Assembly: GCF_017356245.1 (NCBI RefSeq)
Contig: NZ_JAFMZZ010000001.1
Location: forward strand, 1,933,624 to 1,997,623
Length of the DNA: 64,000 nt
Reading direction: 5' to 3'
Source of the DNA: Bordetella petrii
GTDB taxonomy: Bacteria > Pseudomonadota > Gammaproteobacteria > Burkholderiales > Burkholderiaceae_B
In this document: positions 8,408 to 17,581 of the stretch, piece after piece
Position numbering within the stretch: the stretch's first letter is position 1
How the letters are laid out: every line of letters starts with the position of its first letter
Notes under the pieces: model-generated
What the model was told of the DNA's origin: nothing
Seen by the model: the letters and a program-made list of their open reading frames with translations, nothing else
Database searches by the model: none
Translations under genes and position numbers: made by a program

Positions 8408-9865
8408 TTATCGACTGGCTGTTTTACGCAGCTCATAGAGGACAAAGCGCCGACTGGAATATCGAGATTTTGCAACAACTCCAGGTGAGGCCAGTAGCGG
8501 CCAGGATTTATCACGGGAAACTGCCACCCACAACCGACCGGATGGGCTAAATGGCGGCAAAGTGGATGCTTGCCAGGGAAGCAATTTCGCTTTGCCTTGC
8601 GAGTAATATCGCGCAGAGAAAGGTCTCGAGCCTACAAAATAGAGCGTGTCGCCGGGCTGCTGCAGCTTCTCAACCATTGCGACGAGGCCCTTCTCTGTCT
8701 TGAAGCGTGGTTCGTCGAGAATACCTAGTGTGCCGATCACAACAGCAGCGATGGGGACAAGCAGCGACGCTGCGAATACGAAAGAGTTCGCAAGTCTCTG
8801 GTTCCGGGTCAGTTCTACACTTGAGAGCCAACAGCCAAGGCCTAGAGCCAGCGGCGGCAGGCTTGGCAAGACATATGTCCATAAGATGTTGCCGGAAAAA
8901 GTAAAAAGGACCGGGGCTACTAATGCCCACGACACTAGTAGCTTGACTATGGGTTCACGTAGAGCGGCTTGAGCAGCCTGGCGTAGACTGGATTTCAGTG
9001 GCAGCACCAGTAGGCCGGTCACGAGCAACAGACTCCACGGTGCTGAAGCCGCAATCCAATCTAACCAAATTGCTCCCCATGCGCGAGCGTGGGCGGTGCC
9101 GTATCGATCACCTGCCCAACCCGCGTCGACGAAGCGAAGGAAATGCTCGCCCACGAGGAAGTACTTCAGAAATCCAGGCGTCTTGAGTTCTGCGATGACA
9201 TACCATGGCAGTGAAATAGCGAGCATCAATGCAAGCCCTACCGACCACGGTAGAGCCTTTAATGCCTTTCGGCCTTCACGCGCCCATAACGCCCAAGCCA
9301 AACTCGCGCCTCCAATCAATACCAGAGCAAGCGGGCCTTTGGCCAACAGACCGATCGAAAGACCAATGAAGAATCCATAGCGCCAGAATGCAGTGGGGCA
9401 AAAGGGAGCCACCATTAGTGCAAGCATCGATAGTGTCACGCCCAAAGTGAGAAACGGGTCCGTGAGAACGGCGCCGGCGCTCACAAATGGCAGAAGCATC
9501 GCAGCCAGCATTAGCACAGCCCATCGCGCCTGCTGCAAGCCGAAGACTCTTCGTGCAGCCACATAGACGAGGCGCGCAACCAGTAGCATGACTAGCAAGG
9601 ACGGTAGGCGTACCGCGAACTCGCTCAATCCGAGTAATTTGATGCTCAGGGCCTGAGCCCAAAAGGCTAGAGGAGGTTTTCCCCAAAAGGGCTCCCCCGG
9701 TTCAAACCAGGGGGTGACCCAGTCTCCCGAGACGGCCATTATCCTCGCAATCTCTGCATAGCGCGGCTCTGACGTGTCAATCAGTGGAAGCGTTGCCATG
9801 GCAAACAAACGGACCCCCAATACAACCACGACGGCAATTAAGAGAGACTTACTACTTATTCTCAC
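8408..9865 (-). CDS. ArnT-like GT39 family glycosyltransferase
   Basis: This 485-residue inner-membrane protein has many hydrophobic helices. The N-terminal periplasmic loop signature DTSEPRYAEIARIM holds the Asp/Glu typical of ArnT/PMT-family enzymes, followed by DWVTPWFEPGEPFWGKPPLAFWAQA. These enzymes move a sugar from undecaprenyl phosphate onto lipid A or protein on the periplasmic side. The GTG at 9865 is chosen because GGAG lies seven bases upstream; it overlaps the GT2 gene by 14 bases, so the two form an operon. Its C-terminal periplasmic part (from about residue 395) is short. It most resembles the lipid A aminosugar transferase role (ArnT or LgmB). Substrate assignment is inference from the neighbours. 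Confidence 0.8.
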   Translation of the reverse strand: MRISSKSLLIAVVVVLGVRLFAMATLPLIDTSEPRYAEIARIMAVSGDWVTPWFEPGEPFWGKPPLAFWAQALSIKLLGLSEFAVRLPSLLVMLLVARLVYVAARRVFGLQQARWAVLMLAAMLLPFVSAGAVLTDPFLTLGVTLSMLALMVAPFCPTAFWRYGFFIGLSIGLLAKGPLALVLIGGASLAWALWAREGRKALKALPWSVGLALMLAISLPWYVIAELKTPGFLKYFLVGEHFLRFVDAGWAGDRYGTAHARAWGAIWLDWIAASAPWSLLLVTGLLVLPLKSSLRQAAQAALREPIVKLLVSWALVAPVLFTFSGNILWTYVLPSLPPLALGLGCWLSSVELTRNQRLANSFVFAASLLVPIAAVVIGTLGILDEPRFKTEKGLVAMVEKLQQPGDTLYFVGSRPFSARYYSQGKAKLLPWQASTLPPFSPSGRLWVAVSRDKSWPLLASPGVVAKSRYSSRRFVLYELRKTASR

Positions 9866-10889
9866 CGACTTGCTCCGCCGACGAATCTCCAGGTACAGGC
9901 GCTTCGGTTGATTCGATGATCTCCCGTACAAGATAGACGGGACGTTGTTTTGATTCCATGTATGTTTTTCCCAGATATTCGCCCAACAGGCCGATAGTCA
10001 GCAACTGAATGCCGCTAAGTAATGTGATCATCGCCATTAGGGACGGATAACCGGGCACTGAGTCGCCAAAAATCAGTGTCTTGAGCACTATCGCAAGACC
10101 AAATCCCCCCCCGAGCAATGCAATTACGGCGCCGATTGCAGTGGCCCAACGCAGCGGTGTCGTCGAAAACGAGGTGATACCCTCCATCGCCAAGCCAAAC
10201 AGGGCAAAGTAATTCCATTTGGTGGTACCGGCCGCTCGAGGTGCTCGATCGTAGTCGATGACGGTCGTTGGCATGCCCACCCATGCATATAGACCTTTCA
10301 TATATCGGCATCGCTCTGGAAGCCTAAGCATGGCATTGACAGTACGCCGACTCATCAATCGGAAATCACCAGTATCGGCCGGAATTTTTGAATGGCTAAG
10401 ACGGCTAAGTAGGCGATAGAAGGCGTATGCCGAGAGCTTTTTGGCCCATCCTTCTCCTTGTCGAGATCGACGACGCATGCATACTACGTCGGCGCCAGCT
10501 CGCCAAGCAGCAACCATGGCCGGAATCAGTTCAGGGGGATCTTGTAGGTCGGCGTCCAACACGATCACTGCGGCACCACGAGCATGCACCAAACCAGCCG
10601 ACATCGCGGCTTCTTTGCCGAAGTTGCGGCTCAGGCACACAATGCGCACTGCGGAATTTTGCCGGGCCACTGCGCGGAGAAACGCGACGCTATCGTCAGT
10701 GCTACCGTCATCGACGAAGATGATTTCGTATGGGTACCCCTGGCTTTGCAGCAAAGGTTGCAATCGATTCAGACACAGGGGAAGAACTTCTTGCTCATTA
10801 AAGAAAGGAATAATGATGGAAAGGCAGTCACTTTGAGCTGCCGAGGCGACTGGTTTCACGGGTGGTTGGTAGGCAGCTAGAGCGTGCAT
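9852..10889 (-). CDS. Polyprenyl-phosphate glycosyltransferase, GT2 family (GtrB/ArnC/LgmA-like)
   Basis: This 345-residue protein has a cytoplasmic GT2 domain: SIIIPFFNEQEVLP at the start, FVDDGSTDDS, the DADLQDPPEL metal-binding motif, and RRRSRQGEGW. Two C-terminal membrane helices follow (near 240-265 and 275-300, the second ending ...IGLLGEYLGKTYMESK). These are typical of GtrB/ArnC/DPMS enzymes that load a sugar onto undecaprenyl phosphate. It is the first gene of an operon with the GT39 gene (14-base overlap). An operator-like sequence at 10956-10971 lies about 67 bases upstream of the ATG. It would start a lipid-linked sugar pathway completed by the YdjC, GtrA and GT39 proteins. Confidence 0.85.
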   Translation of the reverse strand: MHALAAYQPPVKPVASAAQSDCLSIIIPFFNEQEVLPLCLNRLQPLLQSQGYPYEIIFVDDGSTDDSVAFLRAVARQNSAVRIVCLSRNFGKEAAMSAGLVHARGAAVIVLDADLQDPPELIPAMVAAWRAGADVVCMRRRSRQGEGWAKKLSAYAFYRLLSRLSHSKIPADTGDFRLMSRRTVNAMLRLPERCRYMKGLYAWVGMPTTVIDYDRAPRAAGTTKWNYFALFGLAMEGITSFSTTPLRWATAIGAVIALLGGGFGLAIVLKTLIFGDSVPGYPSLMAMITLLSGIQLLTIGLLGEYLGKTYMESKQRPVYLVREIIESTEAPVPGDSSAEQVGENK

Positions 10890-10955
10890 GAAATCGACCT
10901 AGTAATACGATGCATCACTCTAGCCGCTGACCCACGACAACACGCAGACGACTAC

Positions 10956-10971
10956 ATTACATTTTGGTCAG
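10956..10971 (-). promoter_or_regulatory. Operator variant upstream of the GT2-GT39 operon
   Basis: Read on the minus strand this is CTGAC-CAAAAT-GTAAT. The GTAAT arm is perfect and faces the gene, and the other arm matches the CTGAC form remembered for Pseudomonas CopR sites. The distance to the GT2 start (about 67 bases) is close to that at copI (76 bases). Confidence 0.5.
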
Positions 10972-11070
10972 TTTCAAGAAACGAGAAACCTATGTTCAAG
11001 AAGCAGACACCGATCACATACACCCAACTCAAAAACACTTATGAGCCGTGTGTCGGGAAACCATGTGACC

Positions 11071-11406
11071 TTATGGAAGCCGTTGTCGCGATTTTCCCCC
11101 AACCACCTCAACAGCCTCAAGCGTCATAAGACCAATATCGGTCACTTGTTCGAGCGATATCGCAAAGGCCCGAAGTTTGATGTCACTATCCACTATTTCA
11201 ATGACGACTGCGCGATCGTTTTCTAGAACATGTTTACGATGGAGCTGTGCCGCATGGCCAAATCCCAATAGCGCTTCCAAGACTGTCACCCCTGCCAGGC
11301 CGCTGTCGCGGGCGGCAGTTGCTACATACTCGAATACGCGACGGTCACCGACGTATGCAGACTCATCGGTATAGATGCGTAGAAGTTTCATTGTTTGTTC
11401 GGTCAC
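11071..11406 (-). CDS. DUF190 protein coupled to czcA
   Basis: This is a 111-residue soluble protein matching the DUF190 pattern: MKLLRIYTDESAYVGDRRVFEYVATAARDSGLAGVTVLEALLGFG, a PII-like ferredoxin fold. The GTG at 11406 overlaps the czcA stop codon and has GGAG seven bases upstream; an internal ATG at 11391 has no such site. DUF190 proteins often sit next to CrcB or RND transporters, and a regulatory or nucleotide-sensing role has been proposed, not shown. The four-base overlap with czcA implies equal expression with the pump, which suggests it tunes or senses pump activity. Confidence 0.75.
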   Translation of the reverse strand: MTEQTMKLLRIYTDESAYVGDRRVFEYVATAARDSGLAGVTVLEALLGFGHAAQLHRKHVLENDRAVVIEIVDSDIKLRAFAISLEQVTDIGLMTLEAVEVVGGKSRQRLP

Positions 11407-14400
11407 TGTATGTCTCCTTCAATGGGAGTTTCACTCTTGAGCGCTCCTTCAGGGATATCGCTCTTCCGTTTCTCCTTCGGCTCCAGCACTACCTTAGCAA
11501 TCGCAGGCAGGACTAGCAGCGTTAATATCGTTGCCGCGATCAATCCTCCAATGACCGTCGTCGCGAGTGGCTTTTGCACTTCTGCGCCTGTACCCAGCGC
11601 TAGTGCCATTGGCACAAAACCAATGGCGGGCACAAAGCCGGTCATCACAACTGCCCTCATCTTTTCCTTCATCCCTTCCCGGATGGCTTCGGACAGTGGC
11701 AAGCCTGCTTCGGTATGTGCACGGATTGCGGTCATGACCACCAAACCATTCAACACCGCTACCCCCGCCAGGCAGATGAAACCGACTGCGGCCGAAACCG
11801 AGAAATTTATCCCTGTCATAGCCAACGTGAAGACCCCTCCTGCGAGGCCTAACGGAACGGCGAGGAACACAGAAAGTGCGCGTCCGAATCCACCTAATGC
11901 CATAAACAGAAGCACGAATATCGCAAGAAAGCATATCGGCACGACAATCGAAAGCCGTTGTGATGCTGCCTGCAGGCTTTCAAACTGACCACCCCATTCC
12001 AGATAGTAGCCAGCCGGAAGTTGCACTTGAGCAATCTTTGCTTGCGCCTCTTCTACGAAGGAGCCGGCATCGCGACCATCCAGGTTGACTTGCACCACTA
12101 CACGCCGTTTACCATTCTCGCGCCTAATTTCGTTTAGTCCCTCCGTTAATCGAATTTGCGCGACTCGGGCAAGCGGAACTTGACGCCGCAACTGTCCTTC
12201 CATCTCGGGTAGTAGTATGGGCAGTGCTCGAATGGCATCAAGGTTCATGCGGGTTGCTTCGGGCACACGGACAGTGATGTCGAATCGCCGATCTCCCTCG
12301 TATAGAAGCCCCGATGGACGTCCTCCCAGTGCCGCGGCAATAGTGTCTGCAACGTCTTGGACGGTAAGCCCATAGCGTGCAATCTCTGCGCGGTTTAGTT
12401 TTACATCGAGTGTTGGCGCCCCACCCACTTGGTCGGCCTTGACACTGCCCGCCCCGGGGATGTCCTGGAGTACGCGGACCATTTCGTTCGCAGTTTGCTG
12501 CATTTTCTCGAGATCATCGCCATAAAGCTTGATGGCGACATCGCCGCGTACACCTGCAATCAATTCATTGAAGCGCAGCTCGATGGGTTGACTTACCTCG
12601 TACAGATTGCCGAGTTGAGTACCTGCAGCTTTCTCAACGCGCTCAATAACCTGCGCTTTGGTAGTCACGCCGTCCGGCCATTCTTCTTGCGGCTTGAGAA
12701 TGACGAATCCATCGGACACGTTCGGCGGCATAGGGTCTGTGGCGACCTCTGCAGTCCCGGTCTTGGAAAACATCAACTCGACCTCCGGCAGTTTTTTAAT
12801 CGCATCCTCGACCTTGAGTTGCATCGCGAGCGACTGTTCTAAGCTGACAGAAGGAACCCGAGTTGAAGCCACCGCCAGATTTTTCTCGTCCAGCTTCGGT
12901 ATGAACTCTGATCCGAGCAGCCCGAACGCTGGAATTGCGGCGAGAAAGAAGACCAGTCCCGCAAAGATGAATGGCCATGGCCGTGCGATCGCCTTGTCGA
13001 GAAAAGGTAAGTATCGCTCTTTCGACTTTGCAATAAGCCAGACTTCCTTTTCTGCAACCCGACCACGAATCAGAATTGCAACAAGCGCCGGAACAAGCGT
13101 GATCGCCAGAATGAATGCCGCGACCAGGGCCAGCATGATGGTGATCGCCATGGGCGAGAATGTCTTGCCTTCGACCCCTGTGAACATAAGGAGCGGGGCA
13201 AAAGTAAGGAGAATGATCACCTGACCAAATACAGTCGGCTTAATCATTTCCTGTGCGGCACGCATTGTCTCTTCCAGGCGCTCTCGAAGGAACAGCAACC
13301 TGCCTTCATGCTGTTGTCGATGGGCGAGTCGGGCTAAGCAATTTTCAATGATTATGACTGAGCCGTCGACAATAAGGCCAAAGTCGAGCGCACCGAGACT
13401 CATGAGGTTGCCCGGAACTTTAAAAGCGTTCATCCCCATTGCCATCATCAGAAACGAGAACGGAATTACGAGTACCGCGATCAGCGCTGCGCGCCAATTG
13501 CCGAGCAACAGAAATAAGGAGGCTGCGACGAGTATCGCTCCTTCAGTCAAGTTACGCTCGACAGTGGAGACAGTCGCATTTACCAATTTTGCTCTGTCCA
13601 ACACCGTTTTTACCTGAATGCCTGGCGGCAAACTGGTCGCAATTTGGTCGAGTTTGGCGGATACATCCTCTGCTACGACTCGACTGTTCTCACCGATGAG
13701 CATAAGGACTGTACCAATGACGGCTTCTTCGCCATTCATACTTCCCGCGCCAGTACGCAGATCTCCACCGATCTTTACGTCGGCGATTTGACCGACAGTG
13801 ATAGGCACTCCCCCACGCGTAGCAGCAACGGCATTGCGAATTTCATCGACCGAGCCGACACGCGCATCGACCCGCACAAGATACGCCTCACCACCACGGT
13901 TATAGTAGTTGGCACCTACTGCGATATTCGCCCGTTCCAGCGCTTCACCCAATTCGCTGTAGGAAATGCCATAGCTCGCGAGCTTTGTAGGGTTGGGTTC
14001 GACAACAAATGTCTTCGCATAACCCCCAATGGAGTCAACACCAGCAACGCCCGGAAGCGCCTTGAGTTGCGGGGCAACGATCCAGTCTTGTACGGTACGA
14101 AGATACCCAGCTTTGGCGACCTCATCGACCATCCGATCGCCTTCAGGAGTCAGATAACTACCATCTGGCTGCCAGCCGGGCTCACCCGCGACCTTCTGCG
14201 CTCCTTCTCCGTCTGGATAGGTATATCCAACCGTATACAACAGCACCTCGCCAAGTCCGGTGGTGACAGGTCCAATCTGTGGCTGTACTCCATCTGGCAA
14301 ACTTTCCTGTGCTTTGATCAGCCGCTCGCCCACCTGCTGGCGAGCAAAATATAGGTCGGTTTTGTCAGTAAAGATCGCAGTGACTTGGCTAAAGCCGTTG

Positions 14401-14660
14401 CGTGATATGGAGCGAGTGGATTCCAAGCCAGGAATGCCGGCAAGCGAAATTTCGACCGGATAAGTAACGAGCTTTTCAATCTCCACTGGCGACAATCTAG
14501 GATCGACTGTGTTTATCTGTACCTGATTGTTGGTAATGTCTGGCACGGCATCAATAGGCAGTTTGGTGAGCTGCCAGACTCCAAGGGCTCCAATTGCGAG
14601 GAAGAGGAAAAGCACCGCCCAGCGCGCACGGACGGACAAAGCCATGAGACGTGCAATCAT
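11403..14660 (-). CDS. czcA: CzcA-type heavy-metal RND efflux transporter
   Basis: This 1085-residue inner-membrane pump has the heavy-metal-efflux RND layout: twelve helices, with large periplasmic loops after helix 1 and helix 7. The helix 4 signature LDFGLIVDGSVIIIEN (about residues 421-435) carries the DFG/DG/EN acidic residues characteristic of the divalent-cation group (Zn, Co, Cd, Ni), not the Cu(I)/Ag(I) group with its methionine relay. It exports cations from periplasm or cytoplasm through CzcB and CzcC. The start codon lies two bases after the czcB stop, and the gene overlaps the DUF190 gene by four bases. Periplasmic residues that set selectivity were not aligned, so Zn/Co/Cd as substrates is inference. 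Confidence 0.9.
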   Translation of the reverse strand: MIARLMALSVRARWAVLFLFLAIGALGVWQLTKLPIDAVPDITNNQVQINTVDPRLSPVEIEKLVTYPVEISLAGIPGLESTRSISRNGFSQVTAIFTDKTDLYFARQQVGERLIKAQESLPDGVQPQIGPVTTGLGEVLLYTVGYTYPDGEGAQKVAGEPGWQPDGSYLTPEGDRMVDEVAKAGYLRTVQDWIVAPQLKALPGVAGVDSIGGYAKTFVVEPNPTKLASYGISYSELGEALERANIAVGANYYNRGGEAYLVRVDARVGSVDEIRNAVAATRGGVPITVGQIADVKIGGDLRTGAGSMNGEEAVIGTVLMLIGENSRVVAEDVSAKLDQIATSLPPGIQVKTVLDRAKLVNATVSTVERNLTEGAILVAASLFLLLGNWRAALIAVLVIPFSFLMMAMGMNAFKVPGNLMSLGALDFGLIVDGSVIIIENCLARLAHRQQHEGRLLFLRERLEETMRAAQEMIKPTVFGQVIILLTFAPLLMFTGVEGKTFSPMAITIMLALVAAFILAITLVPALVAILIRGRVAEKEVWLIAKSKERYLPFLDKAIARPWPFIFAGLVFFLAAIPAFGLLGSEFIPKLDEKNLAVASTRVPSVSLEQSLAMQLKVEDAIKKLPEVELMFSKTGTAEVATDPMPPNVSDGFVILKPQEEWPDGVTTKAQVIERVEKAAGTQLGNLYEVSQPIELRFNELIAGVRGDVAIKLYGDDLEKMQQTANEMVRVLQDIPGAGSVKADQVGGAPTLDVKLNRAEIARYGLTVQDVADTIAAALGGRPSGLLYEGDRRFDITVRVPEATRMNLDAIRALPILLPEMEGQLRRQVPLARVAQIRLTEGLNEIRRENGKRRVVVQVNLDGRDAGSFVEEAQAKIAQVQLPAGYYLEWGGQFESLQAASQRLSIVVPICFLAIFVLLFMALGGFGRALSVFLAVPLGLAGGVFTLAMTGINFSVSAAVGFICLAGVAVLNGLVVMTAIRAHTEAGLPLSEAIREGMKEKMRAVVMTGFVPAIGFVPMALALGTGAEVQKPLATTVIGGLIAATILTLLVLPAIAKVVLEPKEKRKSDIPEGALKSETPIEGDIQ

Positions 14661-14662
14661 GC

Positions 14663-15826
14663 TTATTCCTCCTCGCCTGCGCCCTTGCCAAGCTCAGCTT
14701 TGAGCAGGAATGCCTGGCCGGTAACAATCGTCTCGCCTGGGGAGAGGCCTTTTACGACTTCGACACGCCCAGCGCTGCGCTGGCCAATGGTGATAAAGCG
14801 TGCCTTGAAGCCGTCTGCAGTTCGTACAAAAACCGTGTCTTTGCCGTCTAACGTTTGGATCGCCTCCTCAGGAACGACGATCACGCCAGAAGCTTCAGTT
14901 TTCTGCGGGAATATCCGTACTCGGACAGCGAGTCCTGGCTGGAGCGAGCCCGCCTCGACGTCGATGACAGCAGTTGCCTGCCGCGTTGCAGTATTGAGGG
15001 ATGGAGTAACTGATCCAACTTTCGCTTCTAGAGTGCCGCCTCCTGGTAATTCCACAATGGCACGGTCCCCAGGCGCAATGCGGAAGATGTCGCTAGGAAG
15101 TATGGCTGCTTCCACTTGGATCTGCTTAGGATCGGCGATTCTGAAGAGCTCAGTTTCAGGTTGAACGAAAGCACCTAAGCTCAAGCTCTGCGTAGTGATT
15201 CGGCCACTAATCGGGCTGGAAACGGCTACACCTTGACCGTCTTTGGTAACATTGGCGACCTCGGCCTCAACTTTGGCTCGACGGGCATCGGCCGCAGCGG
15301 CTTGAGCTTCTGCCTGTGCCCGCTCCAGGTCGACTCGTGCGGAGACTTGCTGCTTGTATAGATATTGTTCACGTGCCAACTCCTTCCTTGCGAGTTCAGC
15401 TCGTGCGTATGCGGCCGTTCTTGCAGCAGCTAACTGTGCCGCATCGCGGCTGGCAACTACCGCTAGCACTTCACCAGCTTGGACCGGATCTCCTAGCCGC
15501 TTGAAGACTTGCGTGACCGCCCCACTTGCTCTGGCCGTGACGATCGCTTCCCCTCCTGGCTGCGGTGAGACGACGGCTTGCGCCCCGATTTCGGCATCCA
15601 GTCCACCGGGCTGCAAGACTTCAGTCGTGATCCCTGCCTCGCGAATTGCATCGATGCTCATCGTGAGGCTATCAGGCTGTGCGGGCTCGACGAGGCTGGC
15701 TTCCTGAGAGCTGCTTACGATACCTGCCGAAGGAGCTGTGTAGCGCGCAATACCAAAGCCGCTGATACCGGCGAGCAGGACAGCGCCAACAACGCTTCCG
15801 ATCAGGCGCTTGTCATATGGATTCAT
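14663..15826 (-). CDS. czcB: RND efflux periplasmic adaptor (CzcB type)
   Basis: This 387-residue membrane-fusion protein has an N-terminal signal anchor (LIGSVVGAVLLAGISGFGIARY), a barrel-sandwich (lipoyl-like) half motif VTARASGAVTQVFKRLGDPVQAGEVLAVV, and a helical hairpin with many Ala/Arg/Glu residues (about 133-195). The second lipoyl half and beta-barrel domains follow. It bridges CzcA and the outer-membrane channel CzcC. No His-rich N-terminal metal-binding stretch like that of some CzcB proteins is present. It lies directly upstream of czcA, whose ribosome site (GGAGGAATAAGC) overlaps its last codons. It is separated from czcC by about 230 bases with no gene. Confidence 0.88.
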   Translation of the reverse strand: MNPYDKRLIGSVVGAVLLAGISGFGIARYTAPSAGIVSSSQEASLVEPAQPDSLTMSIDAIREAGITTEVLQPGGLDAEIGAQAVVSPQPGGEAIVTARASGAVTQVFKRLGDPVQAGEVLAVVASRDAAQLAAARTAAYARAELARKELAREQYLYKQQVSARVDLERAQAEAQAAAADARRAKVEAEVANVTKDGQGVAVSSPISGRITTQSLSLGAFVQPETELFRIADPKQIQVEAAILPSDIFRIAPGDRAIVELPGGGTLEAKVGSVTPSLNTATRQATAVIDVEAGSLQPGLAVRVRIFPQKTEASGVIVVPEEAIQTLDGKDTVFVRTADGFKARFITIGQRSAGRVEVVKGLSPGETIVTGQAFLLKAELGKGAGEEE

Positions 15827-16060
15827 TTCCGGTCTCCGATGCAGTTATGCAACCTTGAGTTGTGTGTTCATACAAAATCGGCGCTGGAGTTAAAAAGCGC
15901 CTTCTGTTCATTGCTTTATTCATCAGCATGCACGTCGACCTTATTCCTTGCTCGTTATCGAGAAGAACAGGCAACTGCGGCGACCTCGTGGCGAATGACA
16001 TCGCCACGGCATATTTTGGAAACGAAAAATCAGGGTGGCGATACATATGAGGCGCTGCAC

Positions 16061-17308
16061 TTAGTAGCCAATGAGGCGATCTATTTCCGCCCGGGCGAGG
16101 AACGCTTCACTGAGGGCGGTTAGGTAGGATATGTTTCCCTGGGTAAGTGCGCGCTGTGCATCGAGAACTTCCAGATAGCTCATTTTCCCGGCTGCAAACC
16201 CTTTTCGTGCAGCTTCATATGCCCTTTGCGCCCCTGGTAGTACTGCATTTCGATATTGCTGCGCAGAGGAAGCAGCTAGATCGTATTTTGATGCGGCTTG
16301 AATCAACGATGAATTTAGACGTGCCTCGAGATCACGATATACATCTTGAGCTTTATATGAGCGCATGGATGCCGCATAAACGTTGCCCTGATTGCGATCG
16401 AAGAGCGGCAAAGGAATGGAAATGCCAAGCTGCCCGCGATTACGCCCCATTTCATTGTCGCGAGCAACCCCTACGCTGACAGTGATGTCAGGATAGCGCT
16501 TGCTTTTTTCTACTTCGAGTTCGGCTCGACTGAGTTCCAGAGCGGTGCGTCCCGACGCTAAAAGGGGAGATTTATCGAGCGATGCCTTTAACTCGTCTAA
16601 TGAAGGCCGGGGTGGCAGGGATTCCAGACTGGCTGCAACACCCTCGAAATCGGGTTGACTCTCACCCCAAGTGAGCGCAAGAGCGCGCCGAGCATTTGCC
16701 AATGTATTCAATGCGGCTTGTTCCGCTAAACCGCTATTACTTAGCTCGACTTCAGCCCGCGTCTTTTCCAGGGGAACCGCTTTTCCGGACTCAACCCGAG
16801 CAGTAGCGACACGTAGCGCACCTTGCGCAATGTCTCTGGTCTCGCGCGCTACGCGTACATTTTCCTGGGCAATTGCCACTTCGAAGAATGCTGCCGACAC
16901 CGATGCACGCAAGCTAGAGCGTGTGGCCTCTAAATCCAATTGAGATATATCTCCTGCCAATCGAGCAGCCTGTTGTCGAGCTCCGCGTTTTCCTCCCAGT
17001 TCGATCGGTACGTTGAGCATCGTTGTGGTCGTTCGTGTAGCTCGTCGTTGGTCCTCTACGTTCACGTCCAAACTCGGATTGGGCATTACTCCCGCTTGGG
17101 TAATGAGGCCGTCGGCTGCCCGAGCTTCATTCCGTGCGGCAGATAACATCGGATTCCGCGTCAATGCCTTGTCGATCGCTTCTTGCAACGTGATGACGTC
17201 ATTGGAATTAGTCGCTGCGCCTGGATCAGCACTAGATGCCAAGACCGAGGCCGACAGGGCATAGAGACATACGCCTGCTATGAGGAACGGTAGACGTGGC
17301 AAACGCAT
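16061..17308 (-). CDS. czcC: Outer-membrane efflux channel (CzcC type)
   Basis: This 415-residue protein has a signal peptide (FLIAGVCLYALSASVLASS) and two OEP/TolC-type repeats rich in Ala/Leu/Arg heptads. Typical phrases are AIDKALTRNPMLSAARNEARAADGLITQAGVMPNPSLDV and SYLEVLDAQRALTQGNISYLTALSEAFLARAEIDRLIG near the C terminus. It forms the outer-membrane duct of the CzcCBA pump. The ATG at 17308 has AAGG seven bases upstream; the frame is open to 17350. It is divergent from a two-component system, with an ATTAC-N6-GTAAT operator (17471-17486) in the shared promoter region, so the pump is probably controlled by that system. Confidence 0.88.
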   Translation of the reverse strand: MRLPRLPFLIAGVCLYALSASVLASSADPGAATNSNDVITLQEAIDKALTRNPMLSAARNEARAADGLITQAGVMPNPSLDVNVEDQRRATRTTTTMLNVPIELGGKRGARQQAARLAGDISQLDLEATRSSLRASVSAAFFEVAIAQENVRVARETRDIAQGALRVATARVESGKAVPLEKTRAEVELSNSGLAEQAALNTLANARRALALTWGESQPDFEGVAASLESLPPRPSLDELKASLDKSPLLASGRTALELSRAELEVEKSKRYPDITVSVGVARDNEMGRNRGQLGISIPLPLFDRNQGNVYAASMRSYKAQDVYRDLEARLNSSLIQAASKYDLAASSAQQYRNAVLPGAQRAYEAARKGFAAGKMSYLEVLDAQRALTQGNISYLTALSEAFLARAEIDRLIGY

Positions 17309-17470
17309 TTTTGAACCTTGAAGAACGCCTTGGCGACGCAATATTGGCACGTAGTAGCGACGCCGCTACCGACGAAAATATAGATGGCTGGTACTGTATC
17401 GAAGTGGTCCCGACAAAATAGCGACGCCAAGATGACAAATTTGCAAACTATTCAGGCCGAAGACCATCTA

Positions 17471-17486
17471 ATTACTGATTAGTAAT
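17471..17486. promoter_or_regulatory. Perfect operator palindrome between czcC and its regulator
   Basis: ATTAC-TGATTA-GTAAT has the same perfect arms as the copI site but a different spacer (the full 16-mer is symmetric except for its four central bases). It lies 163 bases from the czcC start and about 95-105 bases from the response-regulator start. A second palindrome, TTGACGTCAA, is at 17502-17511, and a partial half site (GTAAT after six T) is at 17551-17561. Control of both divergent operons is the natural inference. Confidence 0.65.
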
Positions 17487-17581
17487 TTGGTTGTTCGTCA
17501 TTTGACGTCAATATGTTCGTAAAATGCCAGCTATTGCAGGCAAATCCTTATTTTTTGTAATTAGCACCTCCGGAATCAAGG

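Noticed and set aside
10992..11129. Small plus-strand ORF starting MFKKQTPITYTQLKNTYE
   Set aside because: It overlaps the DUF190 gene antisense, has no good ribosome site and no family likeness.
17502..17511. TTGACGTCAA palindrome as a separate operator
   Set aside because: It occurs once only in the regions inspected and is short; it may belong to the promoter but no case can be made.
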